Below are positions 33,754 through 43,658 of a DNA stretch of 64,000 bases, one piece after another. Source of the stretch: Ephemerocybe angulata (taxonomy: Eukaryota; Basidiomycota; Agaricomycetes; Agaricales; Psathyrellaceae); the NCBI GenBank assembly GCA_013368325.1, contig JAACJK010000116.1:62001-126000 (forward strand), given 5' to 3'. Within the stretch, counting starts at the first letter, position 1, and every line of letters starts with the position of its first letter. Made by a program: the position numbers and the translations under genes. A model generated the notes under the pieces. The model did no database searches and was not told the DNA's origin. It saw only the letters and a list, made by a program, of their open reading frames with translations.

Positions 33754-36700
33754 ATGTCGGATCCCTATGCACCCCAGATACCTGTACGTTGAGCCATGCT
33801 ACCCCCGTACACGGCTGACGTCGCCCAGACTTCGACATCCCGTCCCTCACCACCGTCAGCACCAGCCTCGTCGTCGTCGGATTCGTCATCGACAGCCACT
33901 TTGCCTTCAGCCTCTGGTACACACCACCTCGCCACCACTATAGATCCTCAAGTTAAGCAGTTCACGCCGTCAAACGACGCCATCGAAGCTGCTATTCAAG
34001 CAGCCATCAGCTCTTCCACAGCCAGCGCCTCGCGTTCGAGTCCGTCCTTCAACGGGTCGGGGAACCGCTCAGCAACAAGTGATGGAAGGACAGTACCCCC
34101 ACGAGATACCCGCACCCAACTTTTCATAGGAAATGTACGCGGCATTGTATTGTCTGTCTGGCAGGGTGCTGAACATCATCATTCCAGCTTCCCTACCGAG
34201 TCCGCTGGCAGGATCTAAAGGATTTGTTCCGTCGTGCAGGCACTGTGCTCCGAGCCGACGTCTCTCTTGGCGCCGACAATCGTTCTCGAGGATACGGAAC
34301 CGTTCTATTGGCCACCGCGGAGGATGCAGGGAGAGCGATTGACATGTTCAACGGGTACGAGTGGCAGTCTAGGTTGCTGGAGGTGCGGGTGGATAGGATT
34401 GGCGGCCCGACAACTCAACCTGGCGAGCCAGGCATGAGCAGCATGTCGGGAGCAGTTATGGGGGGAGTGACGATGATGAGTTCTGGTCTATATGCAGGAC
34501 AGCAACAGCAGTCGACCCAGGGCATCCCCTCATCCTCATCACCATTCACATCCCAGGGCCAGAACCCTCCCTACCCCTCTCACCAGCAACAGCATATCTT
34601 CTCTCCTCAGCCTCAAGTCGTCTCCATGAACCAATTTCATTCACAACTGCAAATTCCAGGCCAGAGTCAATTCGAACTGTTCCAGCAGCAGCAGTTCCAA
34701 CCTCAGCTGCAACAATCTAACTCTTCTTCTCAGATACTAGAGTCTGGTTTGCGAGACTACTTCGTGGGCAATGTGAGTGTAATAACCTGTTTAGCGGATT
34801 CTTCTTTGTCCGATCGATGGCTTCGATGGACGCATGGGCATCGCCCTGCGAGTATGTCGTCATACGCCTGTGGGGGCCGCCTCTATCCACGAAGCGCGTT
34901 CGCGACGATCATTTCTATCTTCTCTCCACTCCGTCCATCCTGTGATTCTGACAGCCGTCTCCTAGCTTCCATACCATGTTCAGTGGCAAGACCTCAAGGA
35001 TTTATTCCGACGCACTCCCGGTGGTGTCACGGTCCTCCGTGCAGACGTAGCTCTTGGCCCAGATGGACGCAGTAAAGGGTTTGGCACCGTTACTCTTCGA
35101 ACAGAAGAAGAAGCGGAACGAGCTAAGCGATGGTTCAGTGGGTAAGGGCGCTTGATTTTAGACATATTCCACAATGCTGACAGGGCATCTAGCTACGAAT
35201 TCAATGGGCGCCAACTCAAAGTGCATCATGACCGCGTGCCATTGACATCTAGCGCCCCGGTCAGTCTTATGCACTCGCCACTGTCGGCCATTGCTTCCCC
35301 AGCCGGCATGGCACATTCTTCTTCGCCGTCCATGCTGTCCCAACAGATGGCCCTGCTCAATTTGACGGAGGCCCTCCAGGGGGACCACCACGCACTTCGA
35401 CGCCACCCTCAGTCCCAGCGCTCAGCCTCGCCGTCGACCACTTCCTCTTCGTCTTCGAGCCATCGCCAGCAGTACATGTCACAGTCGTCAAGGCTTCGAG
35501 CCGAGTCCCTACTCCCTCAGTCACCTCCCTCGGGTTCACCTAGCATCCGGACGTCAGATACAGTCAGGTCCCTGTCGTCTCCCCTCCTACGGCAAGTACA
35601 GGCATACCAGCAAGACCAAGTTCACCACCATCCTTATCAACATCAACCGTCCCCACTTCTCCAACCGACGACCACGGTACCGAGGCATACGCGCTCGCAC
35701 TCCGGATCCATCAGTTCAGCCAGCGAGTTCCTGATGGAGTCTCTAGGAGGGCCGTCATCACTTACCTCGCCGTCCTCTTTGTCAGTCTCCCCTGTCCTGC
35801 CGACGTCACCTTCAGTCACTCGAGCGAATCGCCCTACGCACATTGCCCTCCCCACACCGTCTTTCCACTTCGATTTCGATCCCTCAATGGCTTCCCTCGA
35901 TTCCGATGACTACCCAGGCAATCACGGAGGCTTGGGCGCTCGGAATCAAAGCCAAAGCGGGAACGATTCATCCCCCGAATTGTCGGCGATGCAGCAGAAG
36001 ACGCCACTTCAGATGCACTTTAAGCAGTACCTGCAACGGGACAAGGCCGAAAGAGAGCAAGGAGGGCATGAGGACTATCCAGCGGCAGATTTCGAGCACA
36101 AGCAACAGTTGTATCAGCTGCTGCATGGGTCACGGCAGAAGGCGATGGGTGCCGGATCGAATGCCAGCAGTAGTTCTCGTCAGCCACATCCTTCAAGTTA
36201 CGAGCAATATTCGACAACTTCGCCTCATATATCTTTGGAGTCGCGCTCTATCTTGCCTCCAACCTCGTCGAATGTGGCATCTGCGGCGTCGTCTCCTCCA
36301 TCGTTCGTCGAAGGGTACGAACGTCCGTTTGGAATCGGACAGGTTGCAGGTAGCTCGAGTTTGAGGGGGAGTGTCTCATCTGGGCCGAGTTCCGCAGCTG
36401 CCAGTTCTATGTCTCTTCCACAAATCACTACGAGGGTGGCTTCGTCCAAGACCGTTCGCAGGGAAGGGTCGCCTAACCAAGCTGATGTGCGGCCACAGAG
36501 TACAGTATCCACCACGGGTTCTACGACTTCGGCGTCAGAGAGCGGCCTGTCGACGAGCTTGAGTGGAAGTTCAGGAACGGGATCGTCGGCGCCGGCGGGG
36601 GTGCAGGGAGCTGAGCTTGGGAACGGTAGCGGAACGCTATCGGCTTCGCGGGAAAGATCGCCGGGTAAGCTTAGGATGTTGGTGGGTGAGAAGGAAAGGG

Positions 36701-38370
36701 AGAAAAGTCAGCACCCGCGTCATCCTGGGTCAATTACAATGCCACCGCCCTCCCAAGTGGTTTACCCTGCAAGGGGTGCAGCGTATTCAACTGCTACGTC
36801 AGACGTGCTTGCTCGGAGTCACTCGCCTTCGTCTGGGTCGTATGATGCACAAGCTCTCTTCAAACAACATTATCCCTTTGTGACTGGAGAGGACCACCGG
36901 CTTGGGGACGTGGCCGAAGTCGACTATTCCGGTGTGCCGACGGTGCAAGCCCGACCGGTGCACTCCACCAGCACGGACGCGGATCCTGGTTCGTCGAAGA
37001 AGGGAAGGAAGGATTCCATCCGGAATCATGAAGCCCAGCAGTGGAGCGAAGAACAGGCCTTCCGGCAGCAGCAGTACCAGCAAACCTCATCTCACCAGCA
37101 GTACGGCAACCCAATCTCACAGCATACCCCAAACGGTCTCCCACCAATGACGCCGTCCATGCCCCCGTTTACGTTTGTCGGAGCCCATGGGCAGGTGCCC
37201 TTCCAATCACCTGGAATGTACCCTCTCGGGGCCGGCTTCCAGCAAAGGCGCCAACGGCCAATTAACGATACCCGTGTCAGGCAGCAACGCGTTGCCCCGG
37301 GGACATTGTCACTTCCCCCACAGCAACTTGCGTTTGTGCCTGGTGTCCCAGGCCACCAGCAGTCGCCGATCTTGTCCCCCGCGTCGACGATCGGCCCGCC
37401 CACTGCGGGTATGCCACCGCATCTGCCGTACTTGCATCCACTCGGGTCGCCTGGGTCCCCATATGCCCTGGGGCCGCACCATCCGCTGCTCCAAGTGCAG
37501 CAGCAGTACCATGCGCTCTCTGCCCACACGCCGATGCATTACCAGCCTGGGATCTACGCACATATGCCGCACCCGCTGTCGAATTCGTTCGCGGGGGTGG
37601 GGCAGCAGGGGTTGGGCGCGATGACCCCTGGTGTGCCGTGGGTGAGACCTGGGGACGGGCAGCTGTACAATAGTGCGGCTGTGGGGGCGCCGGTTGGGAG
37701 TATGGGCGGGGAGGAGGGGAGGGGGAGGAGTCAAAGTGAAAGTCAGAGGGCTGAGGAGAAGAGTGAGGGCGAGGATGCGAGCGCGGGTGGGGGCGAGGGC
37801 GAGGGAGGGGACGTTGAGGCGAAGACACAGCGGCAACAACACTTTGCCCCTGGGTATTGGGTGTATGGCCACCCAGAGATGGTCGAGCCGAAAGGATACT
37901 TTGACCAACTTTACATGGGCTCTACCGCGTATCGGTATGGGGTTGAGGAGAGGAGTGCGGGACCCGACGAGAGAGCGGAAAGTCAGAGTGCGGTTGAGAG
38001 GGAGATTTTGAAGGATTGGGGTTCGGAAGGTGTGAATGAAGGTGGTCCTTCCCCTCGCGGGCAAGGGGATGCTGAGGACCACGTCAGACCGCCATTGGGA
38101 AAAGGGCACTCCTCCGAGGGGACGACGAACTCGAGCACAATAGAGCGCCAGTCCAATCAATCCACGACGTACGGGAGTCCGGAGACGGTGCCAACCAGCG
38201 ATGAGGAAAGTTATGTGTCACCCCCCGCCCCCGACGCGACGGTGGCGGCTCTGAAGCCCGTCACTGCGCTGACTCCCACTCCCCCTGGATTGCAACATTC
38301 GAGCACTGACCCGGGAAACCCGGGTCGTAGGGAACCGAGAGCGGTGAGGAGCGCCACGGGGGAGTCGTGA
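33754..38370 (+). CDS. Two-RRM RNA-binding protein with a very long disordered tail
   Basis: Five exons (33754-33783, 33829-34134, 34188-34772, 34966-35141, 35193-38370) give 1,424 residues. RRM1 runs from TQLFIGN through LPYRVRWQDLKDLFRRAGTV and SRGYGTVLLATAEDAGRAID. RRM2 runs from DYFVGN through LPYHVQWQDLKDLFRR and SKGFGTVTLRTEEEAERAKR. Each RRM is split by an intron directly after the RNP2 motif (FIGN / FVGN), a shared gene-structure mark of internal duplication. The WQDLKDLFR...VLRADV...GRS(R/K)GFGTV wording is that of the Gbp2/Hrb1-type and related fungal mRNA-binding RRMs. The remaining ~1,000 residues are Ser/Pro/Gln/His/Gly-rich with Q-runs and Glu/Gly blocks, suggesting phase-separating or scaffold behaviour. 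Target RNAs are unknown. The 10-codon first exon is inferred from phase and could be replaced by a downstream start. Confidence 0.85.
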
Positions 38371-39227
38371 AGGTCGCCTTTATCCTTTTTATCAAAAGAA
38401 ACTACGCCCGGATTCAGGGTTTAGGATACCCATTGATTTTTTCTGTGGTTGGATACGTTCTCTTCATCTAGACCTCTTTTGGCTTTTTATTTTTCAGTGT
38501 CTCGATGATCGCGACTGGACTGTTCTTCCACATTTCTTCTCTCATTCTGTTTCTACCTCTCCCTGTCTTGTTATGATCTCTTATCTTATCTAGCGTTACG
38601 AACGCCTTCAGAGCACATAATCGCATCGCATTGGTGATCTCATAGCCCATCCTCTACCCCTTTGATCTTGCTGTCTTGTCGTGAACATCACTTTTTCCCT
38701 TCTCCTCGTCCTCCAAACCGCTCTCTTGATTGTGTTTTTACATATTGTATTTTTCCCATCATCAACTGTATCCCTCAATCATTGTTCATCTTTGACTCTC
38801 TCGCATCTCACCCTTCCGACTTTCAACCCACCAGCGCTGCAAGCTTGCCCGCTAACCATTAAGCTCGAAATGCTGGCCCTATGCCTAGCACTCAGCATGC
38901 TCAAATTGGCGCCTTTTACGACTTGTTCTCACCGTCCACCTACTCGTCTAGTGCCTACCTTCCTCAGGTCATACGAAGAGAGACGATGCTTGAATCTCAT
39001 TGACCTGTAAATGATCTCCAGGGGGGAACGACTCAAACTATGCTCAGGCTTGGCTCCTGCCTGGTTCTATGCGTGAAGCTACCTCATTGGCTATATATCT
39101 CGCGCCTCTCGGGGGCTGCCTCTTCGCGGCGCGCGGTGTGTCGGGGTCTGAGCGGGAAGACTGGCGTTAGAGACTCTAAGTATGAGGCATAGGATGATGG
39201 ATGTTCCCTATAACGGCAGAATATCAT
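38371..39227. other. 3' flank of the RRM gene and spacer before the tRNA locus
   Basis: T-rich sequence after the stop codon is consistent with a 3' UTR and possible poly(A) signals. Small frames after 38660 show no domain. Confidence 0.45.
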
Positions 39228-39259
39228 AGCAGCATGGCGCAGTGGTAGCGCGCGGGGCT
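39228..39259 (+). repeat. Extra copy of the 5' half of initiator tRNA-Met
   Basis: These 32 bases are identical to the first 32 bases of the tRNA gene at 39880 (acceptor strand, D arm with the A box, and the anticodon-stem 5' strand) and stop two bases into the anticodon loop, just before the CAT. No 3' half follows; instead a GC-rich insertion begins. Confidence 0.85.
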
Positions 39260-39261
39260 GT

Positions 39262-39300
39262 CCCACCAGCATGCGCGGCTTCGCCGCGCATGCTGGTGGG
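39262..39300. repeat. Perfect 18-bp inverted repeat with 3-base loop
   Basis: Arms 39262-39279 and 39283-39300 are exact reverse complements around a TTC loop, starting CCCACCAGCATGCGCGGC. It lies immediately after the truncated tRNA half, so any Pol III transcript started from that A box would run straight into this hairpin. Confidence 0.9.
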
Positions 39301-39324
39301 TGGCCCCTGCTCGGCGAGAATGCC

Positions 39325-39584
39325 GGAGCGACGGCGTTCGGAGCCAACGAGCGGAGCGACGGCGTTCGGAGCCAACGAGCGGAGCGACGGCGTTCGGAGC
39401 CAACGAGCGGAGCGACGGCGTTCGGAGCCAACGAGCGGAGCGACGGCGTTCGGAGCCAACGAGCGGAGCGACGGCGTTCGGAGCCAACGAGCGGAGCGAC
39501 GGCGTTCGGAGCCAACGAGCGGAGCGACGGCGTTCGGAGCCAACGAGCGGAGCGACGGCGTTCGGAGCCAACGAGCGGAGCGAG
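39325..39584 (+). repeat. 28-bp tandem repeat, nine full copies plus a partial one
   Basis: Copies begin at 39325 and every 28 bp to 39549, with a partial tenth at 39577. Each copy starts GGAGCGACGGCGTTCGGAGC and the copies I compared are identical. As 28 is not a multiple of three, all frames stay open on both strands and translate to periodic Arg/Ser-rich peptides; these are an artefact of the repeat, not genes. Confidence 0.95.
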
Positions 39585-39597
39585 TTGTGGTGGGTGC

Positions 39598-39895
39598 CCA
39601 GGGTGGGCGGCGACAGCCGAGCGCGCGGGGCTGTTTGTCGGAGAGGGCACGCCCTCCTCCCCATGCTACTTACGAGGCGGCGGGAATTCGGGCGCAGGCT
39701 ATAGATTACACTTGAAATAGCTAATAACATAGCAGCATGGCGCAGTCCAGGGTGGGCGGCGACAGCCGAGCGCGCGGGGCTGTTTGTCGGAGAGGGCACG
39801 CCCTCCTCCCCATGCTACTTACGAGGCGGCGGGAATTCGGGCGCAGGCTATAGATTACACTTGAAAGAGCTAATAACATAGCAGCATGGCGCAGT
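39598..39895 (+). repeat. 149-bp tandem duplication ending in the tRNA 5' end
   Basis: Copy 1 is 39598-39746 and copy 2 is 39747-39895, with one difference noticed (GAAATAGC versus GAAAGAGC). Each starts CCAGGGTGGGCGGCGACAGC and ends with the first 16 bases of the tRNA gene (AGCAGCATGGCGCAGT). Only the second copy continues into a complete tRNA. Confidence 0.9.
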
Positions 39896-39971
39896 GGTAG
39901 CGCGCGGGGCTCATAGCGTTTCTCACGCTACTGTCACTCCGAGGTCACTCGATCGAAACGAGTTGCTGCTA
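39880..39971 (+). tRNA. Initiator tRNA-Met (CAT) with 20-nt intron
   Basis: The acceptor stem AGCAGCA/TGCTGCT pairs perfectly, with discriminator A. The D arm has GCGC stems around AGTGGTA. The anticodon stem CGGGG/CTCCG holds the loop CTCATA-A with anticodon CAT at 39912-39914. The T arm ACTCG-ATCGAAA-CGAGT pairs perfectly. A1-U72 and the A54-type T loop (ATCGAAA) are marks of a eukaryotic initiator, not elongator, tRNA. The intron (39916-39935) is at the canonical place after base 37. A T-run at 39979-39984 follows as Pol III terminator. One oddity: the conserved three G-C pairs at the base of the anticodon loop include one G-U pair here. Not scored with tRNAscan-SE. Confidence 0.88.
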
Positions 39972-39978
39972 TCCCTTC

Positions 39979-39984
39979 TTTTTT
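39979..39984 (+). terminator. Pol III terminator of the initiator tRNA
   Basis: Six T residues, 8 bp after the tRNA 3' end. Confidence 0.7.
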
Positions 39985-40574
39985 ATCGCTTGTTTGGATG
40001 TTCCGCGTCAGTCTTTAGCCGACGGCGGCCGGCCCAGGTCACCCAGCGATTGTTGGCCGAGTAGCTAGCATACTCACAGCCAGGATAACCCTTAAAGAAT
40101 AGAATTGTGAGCCTGGGTCATCCCTGCTCTGATACAGCTCGAGAGGTTTGAGCGACATGGCGAAACAACGAAATAAGCGCCCGTAGAAGACAGTCTGCAA
40201 TCACCTCGCCTGATGGGTTACTAAGTTACTTCGAGGATGTCCACCTGCACAAAAATACTTATACGAGTGGTCCAGCTGCCTTGTTTCAATGTATGAGGTC
40301 GTATGGTTGCGTAATTTTATTAGCGCTAAGCGGGGATGGTGACTTGATGACACTGTGCGAAGACATCATCCGCAGCGAAATTGTTCAGCACTTGACAAAG
40401 GACACTTACCAAGGCTTGGTAGAGCTTTTTTCTATCCCTCTAAGGTGCTGACGCAAAGAAAATTATGTCAAACTGGTACAGGAAAGAACTTTAGCGAGCA
40501 AATTGTCATTAAGCGCCCAGAGCTGCATCACGATTTCTCATAGAGTGCCGTACTAAGACGGAGCCACTGGCTTC
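39985..40574. other. Spacer between tRNA and OYE gene
   Basis: No gene recognised. The 62-codon frame at 40355 has no domain. Confidence 0.45.
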
Positions 40575-40580
40575 TATAAA
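40575..40580 (+). promoter_or_regulatory. TATA box of the OYE gene
   Basis: TATAAA, 90 bp upstream of the ATG at 40665. Confidence 0.6.
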
Positions 40581-40664
40581 GCGGGGAAGGTCCCTGTGTT
40601 GAAAAGCATCTTACCATCCCTACCAACCCACACTACAGTCCCATATAAGGCTCAATCCTTCATT

Positions 40665-42126
40665 ATGGCTACTTCGAACGTCTCTGGCGCCAAAGCCCTC
40701 TTCACTCCCCTCAAGCTTGGAGACATTACCATTCCCAACCGAGTTATGATGACGGCTTTGACGAGAAACAGGACATCTAATACCGTCCCCAGCGATCTGA
40801 TGACAAAGTACTATGCTCAGCGAGCTCAAGGCGGGGCGGGATTAATCGTCGCTGAGGGGATTTTGATCAGCCGCCAAGGGTGTGTGTCTGCCGATATGCG
40901 TATGAGCACCTATCATTCTCACCTCTTACCACTCCCCCTTTCAGAACCGAATGGCAAAATGCGCCTGGAATCTGGAGCTCAGAGCAAATCGCTGGATGGA
41001 AGAAGATTACTGATGCTGTTCACGCAAGTGGTAGCTTCATCTATGCCCAGCTTTGGCACGGTAAGCGAATTGTCTTCTTAAGATTTCTGCGAGTTAAAAC
41101 ACTCTCAATCTATAGTTGGTCGTCTGTCCCATCCTGATGCCCCTCAGCAAAAGTTGGCCGGCGTGCCAGTCCCGGCACCGTCTGCCATCGCTGCGCGCGG
41201 AGGCACATTCAGGTTCCTCCCAGGTGCTCCGGGCTATGTTACGGCGAGTAGCTTTGTACCCATTGTCCAAGAGGTTATACTGAGATTTTACTAAATGACA
41301 GCCCACTGAAATTGAAGACCCAGCTTTGTTCGTCAAGCTGTTCAAGGACGCCGCAATCAATGCCAAGGAAGCTGGCTTCGACGGCGTTGAGTGTAAGTTA
41401 CTCTCAGCGCACGCTCTAAAGACTGCTTACTGACATGTTCTCCGACCGTCCAGTGCACGGGGCAGGCGGATATCTCGTTCAGCAGTTCTTGGATAATACC
41501 AGCAACAAGCGTGGCGACAAATGGGGCGGAAGCGTCGAGAATCGTTCCAGGTTTGGCCTCGAAGTGCTCAAAGCCCTCATCTCCGTCTTTGGAAAGAACG
41601 TCGCGATCAAGCTCAGCCCTGCCGTGGGTTTCAATGACGTCGGGTGAGCTCCATGCTTCTCTCATTTCTACGCCTGATATTTACTATACTCTGTACACGT
41701 AGAATGCCTCTTCAAGAGACCCTCAAGACCTTCCGATACTTCATCGCCGAAGCCGACAAACTCGGCCTCTCCTACATCACGCTCATGCGCTACAGCCCCA
41801 TGATGGACGTGACCCTCGAGGATGGTACCTCTCGCGCAACCCAACACGACGTCCTCGAGTCCTACAGGTCATCTATCAAACACACCAACCTCTTCCTGAA
41901 TGTGGGACTCACTCCGGAAGAAGGGGCCAAGCTTATCGAAGAGGGCAAGATTGATGGAGCAGGGTATGGTATCCCGTGGATCGCCCACCCAGACTTTGCG
42001 CTTCGCGTCAAGCACGGGAAGCCAGCGGATACGCAGCCCAATTGGCAGTTGATGCAAATAGGCGAGGGTGATTTGGCCGAGAAATGGGGTGCGGGCTACA
42101 CCGACTACCCTGCTCTGACCGAATAA
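40665..42126 (+). CDS. Old Yellow Enzyme family NAD(P)H:flavin oxidoreductase
   Basis: Six exons (40665-40879, 40945-41060, 41116-41243, 41302-41392, 41454-41643, 41703-42126) give 387 residues, the standard size of fungal OYE enzymes. Seen in order: [20 protein letters not shown] with TALTRNRT (FMN site), [63 protein letters not shown] with [24 protein letters not shown], and [12 protein letters not shown] at the end. The active-site Tyr after HGAGG is present, but the usual HGAN substrate-anion pair has Gly in place of Asn. Intron 3 appears to use a GC donor (ACG|GCGAGT...ACAG), because only this gives the family's GYVTPT junction. Such FMN enzymes reduce activated C=C bonds; the substrate is unknown. 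The start at [13 protein letters not shown] is preferred over an upstream ATG because it fits family N-termini and the TATA spacing. Confidence 0.9.
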
Positions 42127-42259
42127 TGAGGACGTAGCTCAAACACCCGTCGCTGACTGATCTTCAAAGGGTAATCCGCTATACAAGGTTGCATTTCGTA
42201 TTTTAGTCTTAAATATATGAACACATTCATGGAGTCACGAAGCATATGCAATGGGAATA

Positions 42260-42524
42260 CTGTACAGGCCTGTAGGGAGGCAACCGTAACGCGTAACGCA
42301 CCACTTTTGGGTTGCCTATTTGGAGGCCCGTAACGCATAACGCGCCCGATTCTGTCCAGATTAAGCCGGAAAATGGGTGAAAATCGAATATTTTTCCCAT
42401 TTCCGCGCCCTGCGGGGCCCAAATTAGGCAACTTTTGGGCATAACGCACCCTCCGTTGCCTAATCCGGCACCCTACCTTTGCGTAACGCACCTTAGGCCG
42501 TTGCCTCCCTACAGGCCTGTACAG
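42260..42524. mobile_element. 265-bp MITE with 25-bp perfect terminal inverted repeats and TA target duplication
   Basis: Termini 42260-42284 and 42500-42524 are perfect inverted copies beginning CTGTACAGGCCTGTAGGGAG. Each end is flanked by TA (42258-42259 and 42525-42526), the target-site duplication of the Tc1/mariner type. The interior has no coding capacity and repeats the word CGTAACGC or its relatives several times in both orientations. It sits about 130 bp past the OYE stop codon and so may lie in its 3' UTR. The perfect ends suggest fairly recent movement. Confidence 0.85.
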
Positions 42525-42526
42525 TA

Positions 42527-43658
42527 GGATCAGGAAGGAAGAACTCATCCTAGATAGCACTGAGAGGGAGAGAGAATCAGAAGTTGACTGACCAAATGGC
42601 TCATTCCGTTCCTAATCACTTTCGACGACGAATCTGGCAGAGCGTCATACTAGCAGCGGCAAGTGAAGCCTCGATGAAAGGAATGTGGGGGATGGAAAGG
42701 GGGAACATAAACCCCGGTCTTTTTGAACGATAGGGAGATGAAAGCTCACCGACGCTCCCCCGTTTCTGCCCCTCGCAATGATTATACTGTAGGCTTTCCA
42801 GGTGAAAGTTGCTGGCTTGTGCCAAGAAGGTTGGCGCCTGGTTATGATCGGGAGTGCTCTGAAATGGACTGGCTTGAGCACTGTTCAACGGCGGAGGCGC
42901 TAATACGGAGGTTTGTTAGTGTTATACTCGCTAGGCTGATTCACGAACAGGTAGATGGCTGTGGTCGGATTAAAGGGGAGGCGGACGGTGCACGATCTTG
43001 AGGTACCAGGCCCGCTGAGACCGCCGGAGAAGTTTGGGAATGGCTAGATCCGGATTCTTGCGACCTGAGCGGTTGATGCGAAGGGGAAAGATAGGAAGTA
43101 TTCTGGGCTGGCGTCTGCGAACTTTGCCAATTGAATTCGATGCTCGCCTCTTCTACCTGGCCCCCTGGGCTTCTCCTCCAGAGGTGAGATAGGCACATTT
43201 GCCGGGATATGCGGTCGTCGACAGTCAAGAGTCAAGAGCAGCGCCTGAACTGCCTCATGTCAACCGTGAACGACCCTTTTCAGACCGTGAGAAAGAAACC
43301 TCGTGCTGATGGAAATAAGCGCCCAGAGAGTCTCAAGTCGTACAGTACAGTCAGATGGGCAGTCGATCTTCGCCGGAACTACCAATTAGCTGCCCCAATT
43401 ACGCTTCGCATGCTCGCGTACTACGATGTACCACACGGTTCTTCCGTGAAGTCTCCTCTCAGCAACTAGGCTAGCTTCGTAAAGTGTACTAAAGCCGGGC
43501 TGAAACTCTCAAAATAACGGCCCCAGAATGACATCACGCGTTTCAGTCCTGGGCATTATATCTTCCCTCAGGATTCGAATGGGAAATCTTCCGCATCCCC
43601 GCCTTCCTAATTTCCCCTCTACCTCCCATTCTGCTCGTGGCTTTGTGATTGACGAAAG
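42527..43658. other. Intergenic, no gene recognised
   Basis: Short frames only. The part next to 43659 should hold the promoter of the sugar transporter. Confidence 0.4.

Noticed and set aside
35158..38160. Many minus-strand and other-frame ORFs inside the RRM gene tail (up to 283 codons)
   Set aside because: Shadows of a long low-complexity, GC-rich exon; the plus-strand frame continues the RRM protein.
39228..39300. The window considered as a possible CRISPR array because of the regular 28-bp units
   Set aside because: Units are directly adjacent with no spacers, and the genome is eukaryotic.
39084..39799. Long open frames on both strands across 39.1-39.8 kb, translating to Arg/Ser/Ala-rich periodic proteins of up to 191 codons
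   Set aside because: They are created by the 28-bp tandem repeat and the 149-bp duplication; a non-triplet repeat with no stops stays open in many frames. No promoter or domain.
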